A DNA stretch of 64,000 nucleotides, from positions 1,399,339 through 1,463,338 of the forward strand of contig NZ_VDBO01000001.1 of the NCBI RefSeq assembly GCF_005930355.1, in the 5' to 3' direction. Positions within the stretch are counted from its first letter, which is position 1; the number at the start of each line of letters is the position of its first letter. The notes under the pieces are model-generated. The model had not been told where the DNA came from. It made no database searches and worked only from the letters and a program-made list of their open reading frames with translations. The position numbers were made by a program, and so were the translations under genes. This stretch comes from Paenibacillus sinopodophylli (GTDB taxonomy: Bacteria > Bacillota > Bacilli > Paenibacillales > Paenibacillaceae). Of this stretch, positions 1 to 8,048 are shown piece by piece.

Positions 1-484
1 CCAACTCCCGCTCTCTTTTCTGCGTCAACACGGAACGATACAGATAAAGTCCAATACAAAACGCAGCAATCAAATAAAACAATCCCATCTTGAGCTCGAC
101 ACGCATGCTGCCATTCACGAACGTAATCGTTCTCCATACCTCGCCTGAACCTTGCATGAACAAATAATACAGCCCAAGCACAGCACCCGCAGCAACAAAG
201 TTAACAGCATAGAAAGCCGCCACATTTCGCAGATAATGCTGAATGGATGCAAAGCCGAATGCTATCCATACCATGAACAGCGATATCCCGACCTTAACTC
301 CGAGCGTAAACAAAAAAGATAATTGCGGAAAAAGCATGAACACCACATAACAAGCTCCGACAGCAGAAGCTACTAACACTCGCCATGGCTTTGGTTTCAG
401 ATTGCGCGCCCATGCGGAAGTTAATAGAATTGCGCCATCCACGAGCAGCTCTCGCAAAAACATGACATCTACATAAATGGCCAC
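1..484 (-). CDS. spoIIGA: SpoIIGA, sigma-E processing protease (N-terminal part, runs off the left edge)
   Basis: Membrane-embedded aspartic protease family that processes pro-sigma-E in the mother cell after asymmetric division. The translation begins VAIYVDVMFLRELLVDGAIL and continues with several hydrophobic helices and family-typical stretches such as KPKPWRVLVASAVGA and FVAAGAVLGLYYLF. Only the N-terminal membrane half (about 161 residues) is present; the protease domain lies outside. I chose the GTG at 482-484 because an AGGAAGG ribosome site sits 8 bases upstream and the product then starts like Bacillus SpoIIGA (MKIYLDV); an in-frame GTG at 491-493 overlaps that site. ftsZ-spoIIGA-sigE-sigG is the conserved Bacillales order, but here an opposite-strand nuclease gene and repeats separate it from ftsZ. 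Confidence 0.93.
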   Translation of the reverse strand, partial: MAIYVDVMFLRELLVDGAILLTSAWARNLKPKPWRVLVASAVGACYVVFMLFPQLSFLFTLGVKVGISLFMVWIAFGFASIQHYLRNVAAFYAVNFVAAGAVLGLYYLFMQGSGEVWRTITFVNGSMRVELKMGLFYLIAAFCIGLYLYRSVLTQKREREL

Positions 485-552
485 TTCGGTCACCTTCCTG
501 CAACTTGCGGTAAACGGGCCTGCAGCCGGCACCCGAGAGAACGATTGAGACT

Positions 553-619
553 AGTATATTAAAATCCTATTTCAAAGTCTGTCTATTCATGACAGCATGA
601 CATATCTTTTTTTGTCGAG
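553..619 (-). promoter_or_regulatory. Candidate Spo0A-activated promoter of spoIIGA
   Basis: On the minus strand a TAGACA (580-585) and a TATACT (553-558) are separated by 21 bases. Known spoIIG promoters are sigma-A promoters with an over-long spacer (22 bp in B. subtilis) activated by Spo0A. Just upstream are TGTC-containing sites: two TGTCATG repeats (about 588-604) and, on the plus strand, TTTGTCGAG (611-619), a 6/7 match to the 0A box TGTCGAA. The assignment rests on motif and position only. Confidence 0.4.
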
Positions 620-744
620 TAGGAGTATAAAAACCGCCTGGGTCCTTCGTCAAAACACTGACATGAAAGCGGCTCGTTTACAAAAGATCACTTGCAGCAC
701 AACTGCTCGTAGAAACTACTAATTTTCAATCTGCTTGCTGACAA

Positions 745-805
745 GGTGAAACGACTGTCTCCGTCCTTGGCAGCGCAGCGCGTTTCATTCCGAAAAATAT
801 AGAGA
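745..805. repeat. Dispersed palindromic repeat, type A, degenerate copy (in the 504-1008 gap)
   Basis: The segment starts GGTGAAACGACTGTCTCCGT and ends CGCGTTTCATTCCGAAAAAT, the same layout as the copies at 3335-3430 and 40064-40159. GTGAAACG and CGTTTCAT form the inverted outer arms. The second hairpin of the element (GAAATATAG with CTATATTTC) is decayed here. The rest of the gene-free stretch 504-1008 holds the spoIIGA promoter candidate and the promoter and leader hairpin of the nuclease gene; I see no further ORF in it. Confidence 0.7.
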
Positions 806-883
806 TTGTACTGTCTTATTGTATAAACTAGAGGAGTGCTTTCTCATATTTTAGAAATTGCAAAGGAATTAAGCCAATACCAC

Positions 884-912
884 TTGTACCGTGACGAAAG
901 ATGTATTATGAT
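884..912 (+). promoter_or_regulatory. Candidate sigma-A promoter of the nuclease gene
   Basis: TTGTAC (884-889), a 17-base spacer and TATGAT (907-912). Transcription would start near 919 and run directly into the hairpin at 936-987, so the gene would have a leader of about 90 bases. Confidence 0.45.
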
Positions 913-935
913 TTTCGATATATAGAGCTGTGAAG

Positions 936-987
936 AACACCGCTTACTAGGGAACGAATTTCTCCCGTAGTATGCGGTGTTTTTTTA
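936..987 (+). terminator. Leader hairpin with T-run (terminator or attenuator) upstream of the nuclease gene
   Basis: AACACCGC (936-943) pairs with GCGGTGTT (974-981), extended inward by TACTA/TAGTA and GGA/TCC, and is followed by a T-run. It points towards the plus strand, yet no plus-strand gene lies upstream to be terminated. It sits only about 20 bases before the start of the downstream gene, which fits transcription attenuation. Confidence 0.65.
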
Positions 988-1008
988 TTTTCTGAGGAGG
1001 ATGAGCGA

Positions 1009-1689
1009 TTGTCATTTCATGCAATTCATAAGCAATGGCTGGACAAGCATCTAATGGAACGAAAGGGCGATAGCAAGCGAAGATTAGAACAAGGACATGG
1101 ACATGCCGAGAAGCTATTTCTTGAGAATGTATGGCTCCCCGCGTTTCATGAGCTAGACGGTTTAGTACCGGAATATGAAATCGCCGATTTCCGTGATGGC
1201 ATTCGGTATCTCGACTTTGCCTACATCAAAAACGGCGTACAATTAGCAGTAGAAATTGACGGCTTTCGTTCCCATGCAACTGAAACTTCACGCTGGCAAT
1301 TTTCAGACTCCCTAATGCGCCAAAATCATCTCGTACTTGATGGCTGGAAGCTGCTGCGCTTCTCCTATGACTACATCAAAGAAAAGCCGCGTATGTGTCA
1401 GCAGCTTCTTCAACAATTTATGGGTAGGAGCTTAATCGGCAGGAAGCAGGAAACAAGTGCAGAACGATTCTTGCAGCTGGAAGTGATACGATACGCCATT
1501 CATTCCCAGCTTCACATTCGACCTTCAGATGTAATTCGGCTTCTAAAAATCGATAAACGCAATGCTCAGAAGCTGCTTCACAGCATGGTCAACAAACAAC
1601 TGTTGCTGCCAGCAGGCAAGGGCACCCAGCGAGTTCGCTGCTACAAACTAAACCCGCAGCAGCTAGAATTGATCTCCCATGAGTTATAG
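1009..1689 (+). CDS. Putative PD-(D/E)XK (DUF559/Vsr-like) endonuclease with C-terminal winged-helix region
   Basis: A 226-residue protein. The central part carries a nuclease-like core: RYLDFAYI (acidic residue at the end of a strand), then LAVEIDGF (E-x-D), and DGWKLLRFSYDYI, the terminal strand-helix pattern seen in DUF559 and Vsr-type endonuclease folds. The last 80 residues (HIRPSDVIRLLKIDKRNAQKLLHSM) look like a winged helix. The start is TTG, preceded at 8 bases by GAGGAGG (994-1000); an ATG at 1001 is out of frame and stops early. The gene lies alone and opposite to its neighbours, between spoIIGA and ftsZ. No methyltransferase partner is visible. Its substrate is unknown; the nuclease call is inference from motifs. 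Confidence 0.7.
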   Translation: MSFHAIHKQWLDKHLMERKGDSKRRLEQGHGHAEKLFLENVWLPAFHELDGLVPEYEIADFRDGIRYLDFAYIKNGVQLAVEIDGFRSHATETSRWQFSDSLMRQNHLVLDGWKLLRFSYDYIKEKPRMCQQLLQQFMGRSLIGRKQETSAERFLQLEVIRYAIHSQLHIRPSDVIRLLKIDKRNAQKLLHSMVNKQLLLPAGKGTQRVRCYKLNPQQLELISHEL

Positions 1690-1701
1690 CTAATATACGA
1701 C

Positions 1702-2020
1702 GCTCTGTAAGCGCATATTTGCGCTTACAACCCACTAACCGGCTCTACTTCTTCCCTATAAGAGCATATGTGCGCTTACAGCTTCCGTTTAGCTCCATTT
1801 ACACAGTTCCGGTGCTCTGTAAGCGCACATTTGCGCTTTCAGCCCGCCAACTGGCTCTACTTCTTCCACGTAAGAGCATATGTGCGCTTACAGCTTCCGT
1901 TTAGCTCCGTTTACACAGTTCAAGTGCTCTAGCGCATATGTGCGCTTACAGCACACCAACCGGCTCTACTTCTTCACTTTAAGAGCATATGCGCACTTAC
2001 AGCGTCCCTTTAGCTCCATG
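1702..2020. repeat. Tandem repeat, three copies of a 112 bp unit rich in palindromes
   Basis: Units start at 1702, 1814 and 1926, each beginning GCTCTGTAAGCGC or a variant; the third lacks 3 bases near its start and ends near 2020. Every unit holds two palindromic sites of the form GCGCATATNTGCGCTTACA, the first facing a CGGCTCTACTTCTTC block and the second followed by GCTTCCGTTTAGCTCC. The array fills most of the 1690-2126 gap between the nuclease gene and ftsZ. Short reading frames through it simply translate the repeat and are not counted as genes. Confidence 0.92.
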
Positions 2021-2077
2021 TATACCACCGCCAATTGCAACAACCACGGGCTGGCGCATACTTATCTGACTGTACAC

Positions 2078-2114
2078 AAAAAATCCGCCCTCCCCATAAT
2101 TGGAGAAGACGGAT
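2078..2114 (-). terminator. Rho-independent terminator of ftsZ
   Basis: Read on the minus strand, ATCCGTCTTCTCC pairs with GGGAGGGCGGAT across a short AT-rich loop and is followed by TTTTTT, 13 bases after the ftsZ stop codon. It would separate ftsZ from the downstream repeats and spoIIGA. Confidence 0.85.
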
Positions 2115-2126
2115 AAAGTTAGTGCT

Positions 2127-3242
2127 CTAGCGATCGCTGCGTGGGCGATTGCGAAGGAATGCTGGAATTTCCAGTTGATCACTTGAAGTGTTGTTTGCGC
2201 CGAAAGGCTTAACGCCACTTGTCGTTCCAGGTTGTCTAGAATCGATCGCTTCTGGCTTTTGTTGCGGCACGTGACGCGGAGCAGGCGCCTTATGCTCGAA
2301 TCCCGTTGCAATAACGGTTACTTTAATTTCATCTTTCAGATCCTCGTCAATAATCGCACCAAAAATCATGTTGACATCCGGATCGGATGCGGAGATAACG
2401 ATTTCGGCTGCTTCATTGACTTCATACAAAGATAGATTGCTGCCGCCCGTAATGTTCATAATCACACCGCGTGCGCCGTCAATCGACGTTTCAAGCAACG
2501 GACTCTGAATCGCTTTTCTTGCCGCTTCTGCCGCACGGTTCTCACCAGTAGCGATACCGATACCCATCAGCGCTGATCCGCGCTCCGTCATAATCGTTTT
2601 CACGTCTGCAAAGTCAAGGTTGATTAGACCCGGTACAGCAATCAAATCAGAAATACCTTGAACGGCTTGACGAAGCACATTATCCGCTTCACGGAATGCT
2701 TCAAGCATTGGCGTTTTCTTGTCTACGATCTCAAGCAAACGGTCATTCGGAATAACAATGAGCGTATCTACTTTTTCCTTCAGTGCTTCGATCCCAAGCT
2801 CAGCTTGTCCCGAACGTTTGCGGCCCTCGAATGTAAAAGGTCTTGTTACTACCCCTACTGTCAATGCCCCGCATTCGCGAGCAATCTCAGCAATAACAGG
2901 TGCTGCACCTGTACCGGTGCCACCGCCCATTCCTGCCGTGACAAACACCATGTCTGAACCTTTCAATTGGTTCATGATGATTTCGCGTGATTCTTCTGCA
3001 GCCTTGCTGCCAACATCTGGATTAGCTCCGGCACCCAAACCGCGTGTAAGCTTATCGCCGATTTGCAACTTATGCTCGGATTTCGCCAAATGAAGCGCCT
3101 GAGCATCCGTGTTCACCGTAATGAACTCCACACCTTTAACGCCGTTCTCTATCATACGGTTGACAGCATTGCTGCCACCACCGCCTACACCTATTACTTT
3201 TATTTGAGCCAACGACTCAAGCTCAAAGTCGAATTCCAACAT
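2127..3242 (-). CDS. ftsZ: Cell division GTPase FtsZ
   Basis: Tubulin homologue that polymerises into the Z ring at mid-cell and recruits the divisome. The 371 residues show the nucleotide-binding N-terminal domain, the tubulin signature GGGTGTG at residues 107-113, the synergy-loop region [11 protein letters not shown], a variable linker rich in P and Q, and the C-terminal anchor peptide [10 protein letters not shown] that binds FtsA and SepF. Length and start ([20 protein letters not shown]) match Bacillus FtsZ. It is the last gene of the dcw run and has its own terminator. The 217-base gap to ftsA is unusually long for this pair because a palindromic repeat is inserted there. Confidence 0.99.
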   Translation of the reverse strand: MLEFDFELESLAQIKVIGVGGGGSNAVNRMIENGVKGVEFITVNTDAQALHLAKSEHKLQIGDKLTRGLGAGANPDVGSKAAEESREIIMNQLKGSDMVFVTAGMGGGTGTGAAPVIAEIARECGALTVGVVTRPFTFEGRKRSGQAELGIEALKEKVDTLIVIPNDRLLEIVDKKTPMLEAFREADNVLRQAVQGISDLIAVPGLINLDFADVKTIMTERGSALMGIGIATGENRAAEAARKAIQSPLLETSIDGARGVIMNITGGSNLSLYEVNEAAEIVISASDPDVNMIFGAIIDEDLKDEIKVTVIATGFEHKAPAPRHVPQQKPEAIDSRQPGTTSGVKPFGANNTSSDQLEIPAFLRNRPRSDR

Positions 3243-3334
3243 CTTTCATTTTCCCCCAGTCAAGCGTAAACTGCTGTTAGCATCCTGCGATACGGTACAG
3301 CAACGTTTCGCGGTAAAATATAAGCATCGTAGAA

Positions 3335-3430
3335 GGTGAAACGGCTGTCGCCGTCCTCTGGCGGCGCGGCGCGTTTCATTCCAAGAAATATAGAGAAAGG
3401 ATGGTGAAACCATATGCTTTCCTATATTTC
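3335..3430. repeat. Dispersed palindromic repeat, type A, in the ftsA-ftsZ gap
   Basis: Two hairpins in series. The first starts GGTGAAACGGCTGTCGCCGT and closes with GGCGCGTTTCATTCC; the second is GAAATATAGAGAAAGG pairing with CTTTCCTATATTTC. The copy at 40064-40159 is near-identical over its whole length. Placed between ftsA and ftsZ, it would be part of the shared transcript. Confidence 0.85.
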
Positions 3431-3459
3431 AAAGGTGAAACTTATATTATCTTATATTT

Positions 3460-4701
3460 TCAAATAAATTCATTAAACATACTCTTAATCCGCTCGAACA
3501 TACCGGGTTTAGTTGAAGGTGTTGGATTTGCTTTGCGGCTTGCCGTTTTCTTCACTGCTCCAGTTCCACGAGCGCCCATATACTTCGACACATATTGTAT
3601 CATCCCTACTCCACTGCTGAATGCAGGGTCTCTGACACCAATATAATCTGGAAGTGCGATTCTTACAGTAGACTCCAGCTCGGTTTGTGCTAAAGCGAGC
3701 GTTCCTGGCATCGATACGGAGCCGCCAGTCAGTACATAACCGTTAACCTTGTCTCCATACCCTAGTCTACGTACTTCCTGCCTGATCAAATGGAAGATTT
3801 CTTGCATACGGGGCTCAATAATGCTGGCGAGATCCACTTGTGAAAATTCCTTCTCCACATTACTGCCCATCCTCACAACTTTGAACTTCACATCTTCTGC
3901 TGCATCCAAAACATTGGAGCACCCGTACTTCAATTTGATTTTCTCAGCTTGATCGCTTTGCGTGCGCAAGCCGTAGGCAATATCATTAGTCACATACTCG
4001 CCTCCAATTGGAAGCGTCGAAGTTGCTGCCAGGCCACCTTGGTCGTATATGGCAATCGTACAAGAGCCCGCTCCGATGTCCGTAAGAACGGTACCCATCG
4101 ATTTCTCATCTTTTGTAAGCGATACAACTCCAGAAGCCAGCGATAACAAAATAACTCCTGAAATACGTAAGCCGGCTTTCTCTACGCAGCGCATTAGGTT
4201 GTGTATAGCTGTCTTCGTTCCCGTTACGATTGTCGCTTCAACTTCTAGGCGAACGCCAATCATACCCCGCGGATCAGAAATACCTTCCAAACCATCAACC
4301 AAGTACTGCTTTGGTACCAAATTAATAATCTCTCGCTCTGGTGGAAGAGCGACTACTTTTGCTGCTTGTAATACACGTTCAATATCTTCCTCGCCAATCT
4401 CACGATCCTCGTTGGATACTGCAACGACGCCTCGATTGGTTTGAAGAGCAATATGATTGCCCTGAATCCCAACATAAACGTCTGATATTTGAATGCCTAC
4501 CATGCGCTCCGCATGCTCTACAGCATTGCGGATGGACTGCACAGTTTGGTCAATATCTACAATTGCTCCTTTGCGTATACCCTCTGAGTCGGCTGATCCA
4601 ACTCCAATAATATTAATGGTTCCATTATTCACTTCACCAATAATAGCACGAACTTTGGATGTACCGATGTCCAAACTGACGATGATGTCGTTGCTGCTCA
4701 T
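3460..4701 (-). CDS. ftsA: Cell division protein FtsA (actin-like membrane anchor of FtsZ)
   Basis: Actin-fold ATPase that tethers FtsZ filaments to the membrane. The N terminus SNDIIVSLDIGTSKVRAIIGE is the phosphate-1 motif of the Hsp70/actin superfamily; LTDIGAGSCTIAIY (phosphate-2) and VLTGGSVSMPG (adenosine motif) follow. The C-terminal MFERIKSMFNEFI is the amphipathic membrane-targeting helix. I start at the ATG at 4699-4701 because GGAGGTG lies 7 bases upstream; a longer frame to 4722 would place that site inside the gene. The product is 413 residues. A sigma-H-like promoter lies about 60 bases upstream. Confidence 0.98.
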   Translation of the reverse strand: MSSNDIIVSLDIGTSKVRAIIGEVNNGTINIIGVGSADSEGIRKGAIVDIDQTVQSIRNAVEHAERMVGIQISDVYVGIQGNHIALQTNRGVVAVSNEDREIGEEDIERVLQAAKVVALPPEREIINLVPKQYLVDGLEGISDPRGMIGVRLEVEATIVTGTKTAIHNLMRCVEKAGLRISGVILLSLASGVVSLTKDEKSMGTVLTDIGAGSCTIAIYDQGGLAATSTLPIGGEYVTNDIAYGLRTQSDQAEKIKLKYGCSNVLDAAEDVKFKVVRMGSNVEKEFSQVDLASIIEPRMQEIFHLIRQEVRRLGYGDKVNGYVLTGGSVSMPGTLALAQTELESTVRIALPDYIGVRDPAFSSGVGMIQYVSKYMGARGTGAVKKTASRKANPTPSTKPGMFERIKSMFNEFI

Positions 4702-4761
4702 CTTGCGGCACCTCCGTTTCAAATAAATATTTATTTTCCCACACTGTTAAGGTCTTTCTAC

Positions 4762-4790
4762 ATATTCAACGCCTTTAATATTTTCCCTCT
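4762..4790 (-). promoter_or_regulatory. Sigma-H-type promoter upstream of ftsA
   Basis: On the minus strand AGAGGGAAA (4782-4790), an 11-base spacer and GTTGAATAT (4762-4770) match the sigma-H consensus RNAGGAWWW-N11/12-RNNGAATWW at all but one position. In B. subtilis ftsAZ has a sigma-H promoter just upstream of ftsA that raises expression at the onset of sporulation, so the position also fits. Confidence 0.75.
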
Positions 4791-4921
4791 TTTTTCAACA
4801 GATTTTTCGTTGTTTTTCGCTTAATGTCGAGCCTCGCCCCTTGCGAGACCCTATATTACCTAATGTTATCCAGCCCCAGCGAGTTTAATTGCGATAAATA
4901 AAATTCTACCATTCTTTGAAG

Positions 4922-5692
4922 CTATTGAGTAGTCTCTTTTTGTTCAGAGTCTACATTTTCTAGACTTTCCGTTTTAAAAGGAACATAAGTATCTGCTAGC
5001 AACATCGTTATTTTACCCGGCTCCTGCGTTTCAATTACGGCGTTCAATGCTTCGATTTTTTCGGGCAGCACAGAAACCGCAGTGATAACTTCGAATTTCG
5101 TTCGTGTATACATGATCACCCTGTCAGGATAAGCAGTCGAAGGATATGGAATGATCTCAGATAAATCAGACAGCTGCTTCGATGAAATTTTGCCAAGTTG
5201 CTTCGTAAGCTCTGCTTTATTGGGATCATTTTCCGTCCAGCCAGATAGCACCGGCTTGTCCACCAGCTGCATTTCGTCGTTATCCGCCTCCACGGTGGTG
5301 CCATTCGATAAAAGCGCTGTCAGTTCGCCTTGCTTAGAAAGCTCGAACGCAACGACGGGAAACTCTTCAATTTGAATTTTCAACAGACCAGGAAATACTT
5401 TGGTTATTGTTGCTTTACTAATTTGCGGCAGTGTAAGCACTCTTTCTTCAATCGTTTTGGAAGAGGTACGGAAGAAAGCATCGCCAATCAAAATCCCTGA
5501 GGTTTTACTTATCTCATCTTTGGATACAAATCTAGTACCCTCAATTTGAATTTCCGAAATCTTACTAATAGAAGAATTAAAAAACAACACGGCTAATAGA
5601 GCCAGAAATAATAGGATAAGAATATACAAAAGCTTCTTACTACCCATTCTTTTTTTTGCAGGTTCCTTTAACACAGGCATCTGCGCGCTCAT
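4922..5692 (-). CDS. divIB: Cell division protein DivIB/FtsQ
   Basis: Bitopic divisome protein that complexes with FtsL and DivIC and regulates septal peptidoglycan synthesis. It has 256 residues: a short cytoplasmic tail, one membrane helix (about 20-40, LLYILILLFLALLAVLFF), a POTRA domain starting ISKISEIQIEGTRFVSKDEI, then the beta domain (LPQISKATITKVFPGLLKIQIEE). Start ATG has AGAAGGGA upstream. Its place between murA and ftsA is typical. The 200-base gap after it carries the ftsA promoter. Confidence 0.95.
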   Translation of the reverse strand: MSAQMPVLKEPAKKRMGSKKLLYILILLFLALLAVLFFNSSISKISEIQIEGTRFVSKDEISKTSGILIGDAFFRTSSKTIEERVLTLPQISKATITKVFPGLLKIQIEEFPVVAFELSKQGELTALLSNGTTVEADNDEMQLVDKPVLSGWTENDPNKAELTKQLGKISSKQLSDLSEIIPYPSTAYPDRVIMYTRTKFEVITAVSVLPEKIEALNAVIETQEPGKITMLLADTYVPFKTESLENVDSEQKETTQ

Positions 5693-5804
5693 AACTTGTC
5701 CCTTCTTTCCCCAAAAAACATCCGGTTATCCTCTATGCTTCAGCTTGCGCTTAGCATCAATAAGAGTACCGGCTGTTTCTATCTAGCAGCTCACGCGCAT
5801 AGTA

Positions 5805-7073
5805 TTAGTTATTAGGCACAGGCGTGTATCTCGATATTCGCGCACCAAGCCTAGACAGCATCGTTTCGATTTTCTCATAGCCTCGATCGATGTGGTGAAT
5901 TTGCTCGACGACCGTCCTCCCCTGCGCCGCTAATCCGGCAATAACAAGAGCGGCACCCGCTCGAAGATCGGTTGCTTCAACAGTTGCGCCATACAGCCTC
6001 GGAACCCCGCGAATGAAAGCTGCATTCATATCTACTCGAATGTCTGCACCCATGCGTGAGAGTTCATCCACATGCTTCAATCTGCCTTCAAAAATCGTCT
6101 CCTTCAATACACTCACACCATCAGCCAGCGTTAGCAAAACCATGACCTGTGACTGCAAATCGGTAGGAAACGCCGGATACGGAGAAGTCACGATTCTTTC
6201 GACAGCTCTCGGTCTAGCTGCACAGCCAACTTTAATTATATCACCGTCAATAACAATTTGAACACCTGCGCGGCGAAGAACATGAATTAATGAAGATAAA
6301 TGAGCAGGCTGTGTATTCTGAAGAGTGACTTGCCCACGCGTAGCGGCAGCGGCTACCATCACTGTACCCGCTACAATCCGATCTGGAATGATTTTATAAC
6401 GACATGGTGTTAGCGACTGTACCCCATCAATCGTTATCGTGTCGGTTCCAGCACCCATGATTTTGGCGCCCATCGCGTTCAGAAAGCCTTGCAAATCTTG
6501 AATCTCAGGCTCTCTTGCAGCATTACTGATCGTTGTGCGGCCTTCTGCAAGCGCAGCAGCCATCATGATGTTTTCCGTAGCACCCACACTCGGAAAACTC
6601 AGATGAATGTCTGCACCGCGTAATTTATCAGCACGGCATATGATACGATTACCCAGTTCTTCTATTTCTGCACCAAGTGCCTGTAAACCTTCCAAATGTA
6701 GATCAATCTTTCGTTCACCTATCGCGCAGCCGCCTGGCTGATACACCTGCGTTTCACCAAACCTAGCAAGTAAGGGGCCCATCAAAAAAATAGAAGAACG
6801 CATCTGCCTCATCAAAGCTTCCGGCACATGGGAAATATGTGCGGTTTCCGTATCCAGTACAACCGTTCCTCCAGTATGCTCAGCCCGACATCCTAATTCG
6901 CGTAAAATGTTCAGCATTACATCAATATCTAGCAAATCTGGCACATGATCTAATGTTGTTGTGCCATCGGCCAATAAGCTGGCAGCCAGAATCGGCAAAG
7001 CGGCATTTTTCGCTCCTTGGATAACTATGGTTCCTGAGAGTGGTTTCCCGCCTTCAATCACCAATTTGTCCAA
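5805..7073 (-). CDS. murA: UDP-N-acetylglucosamine 1-carboxyvinyltransferase MurA
   Basis: First committed step of peptidoglycan synthesis in the cytoplasm: transfers enolpyruvate from PEP to UDP-GlcNAc. The 422-residue product shows QGAKNAALP with the substrate-binding Lys22-Asn23, and GGCAIGERKIDLH with the catalytic Cys116 whose presence predicts fosfomycin sensitivity. The start codon is TTG with GGAGGTGA just upstream, 15 bases after the murB stop, so the two are translated from one message. Confidence 0.98.
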   Translation of the reverse strand: MDKLVIEGGKPLSGTIVIQGAKNAALPILAASLLADGTTTLDHVPDLLDIDVMLNILRELGCRAEHTGGTVVLDTETAHISHVPEALMRQMRSSIFLMGPLLARFGETQVYQPGGCAIGERKIDLHLEGLQALGAEIEELGNRIICRADKLRGADIHLSFPSVGATENIMMAAALAEGRTTISNAAREPEIQDLQGFLNAMGAKIMGAGTDTITIDGVQSLTPCRYKIIPDRIVAGTVMVAAAATRGQVTLQNTQPAHLSSLIHVLRRAGVQIVIDGDIIKVGCAARPRAVERIVTSPYPAFPTDLQSQVMVLLTLADGVSVLKETIFEGRLKHVDELSRMGADIRVDMNAAFIRGVPRLYGATVEATDLRAGAALVIAGLAAQGRTVVEQIHHIDRGYEKIETMLSRLGARISRYTPVPNN

Positions 7074-7088
7074 TGTATCACCTCCGAA

Positions 7089-7994
7089 TTACCGTTCACC
7101 CACCACCAATACCTCCGGCACGAGCAGGATATCATAGCGTTCCTGAACGATGCTTTGGATATGAGTCATGAGGGCGAGAACGTCTTCAGCTGTTGCTTGC
7201 CCTGTATTCACAATAAAATTGGCATGCTGCTCCGACACTTGCGCTCCACCAAGCCGTTCGCCCTTGAGTCCAGCCTCTTGAATGAGCCTAGCTGCAAAAT
7301 CACCCGGCGGATTGCGAAACACACTTCCGGCACATGCAAGCTGCAGAGGCTGTGTTCTCAATCTTCTCTCTTTATAAGAGGCCATTGTGGAAAGAACTTC
7401 CTTCTTATCTCCTGGTAACAGCTCGAAGACAGCCTCAACAACGACGCCTTTTTGCTCATGAAGAATAGAATGGCGATAAGAGAACTTCATATCCTCGCGT
7501 TCAAAGCGGACCAATTCTCCTGTTTCCAGTACAATATCAGCTGATTTAAAAATACGTGACACATCCGAACCATGCGCGCCAGCATTCATATAAACGGCTC
7601 CGCCTACCGTGCCTGGGATTCCCCCTGCGAACTCAAGCCCGGTCAGCCCTTCTTTACCCGCCATGACTGATAGCTTTATTAATGAATATGAAGCGCCTGC
7701 CGTAACTAGAGACCCTTCAAAACGCACGTAATCTAACCCTCTGTGCGGTTTTATTACAACACCGCGAATCCCTTTATCGCTCACCAGCATGTTCGAGCCT
7801 CTGCCCAAATTAGTCCACGGCAGCTGATGTTTCTGCACCAGCTGCACCGCTGAAACCAATTCTTCCTTGCTACGAGGGAGGATTAAGATGTCGGCAGGAC
7901 CGCCGATTTTCCACGTTGTATAGTTCGAGAGCGGCTCATTGTACAAAACTTCGCCAAGATTGGCTTGTTCCAATTCCGCTTTAAATGCTTCCAT
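7089..7994 (-). CDS. murB: UDP-N-acetylenolpyruvoylglucosamine reductase MurB
   Basis: FAD and NADPH-dependent reductase that makes UDP-MurNAc from the MurA product. The 301 residues contain the FAD-binding region YTTWKIGGPADILILPRS and GRGSNMLVSDKGIRGVVI, the conserved GTVGGAVYMNAGAHG, and the catalytic segment CAGSVFRNP. It lacks the extra loop of E. coli type I enzymes, so it is the shorter type II form usual in Firmicutes. Start ATG follows GGAGGTACAAATA. It directly precedes murA and is preceded by its own promoter, because murG is missing here. Confidence 0.98.
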   Translation of the reverse strand: MEAFKAELEQANLGEVLYNEPLSNYTTWKIGGPADILILPRSKEELVSAVQLVQKHQLPWTNLGRGSNMLVSDKGIRGVVIKPHRGLDYVRFEGSLVTAGASYSLIKLSVMAGKEGLTGLEFAGGIPGTVGGAVYMNAGAHGSDVSRIFKSADIVLETGELVRFEREDMKFSYRHSILHEQKGVVVEAVFELLPGDKKEVLSTMASYKERRLRTQPLQLACAGSVFRNPPGDFAARLIQEAGLKGERLGGAQVSEQHANFIVNTGQATAEDVLALMTHIQSIVQERYDILLVPEVLVVGER

Positions 7995-8010
7995 TATTTG
8001 TACCTCCTAA

Positions 8011-8031
8011 AGGTTTTGTGAAGCAAAACCT
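8011..8031. promoter_or_regulatory. Hairpin just upstream of the murB ribosome binding site
   Basis: AGGTTTTG and CAAAACCT form an 8 bp perfect stem with a 5-base loop, ending 4-10 bases before the AGGAGG of murB. There is no T-run in the direction of murB. In the leader RNA it could affect translation or stability. Confidence 0.5.
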
Positions 8032-8048
8032 GTCTGCTGTAAAAAATG

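Noticed and set aside
1009..1689. A complete restriction-modification or defence system around the nuclease
   Set aside because: No methyltransferase, helicase, reverse transcriptase, toxin-antitoxin pair or other defence gene lies within the adjoining sequence.
1719..2116. Two short plus-strand reading frames through the tandem repeat
   Set aside because: They only translate the 112 bp unit in different frames, have no ribosome site, and end in the ftsZ terminator.
1997..2311. A 104-codon minus-strand frame overlapping the ftsZ end and the repeats
   Set aside because: It overlaps the conserved C terminus of ftsZ in another frame and runs across the ftsZ terminator and the last repeat.
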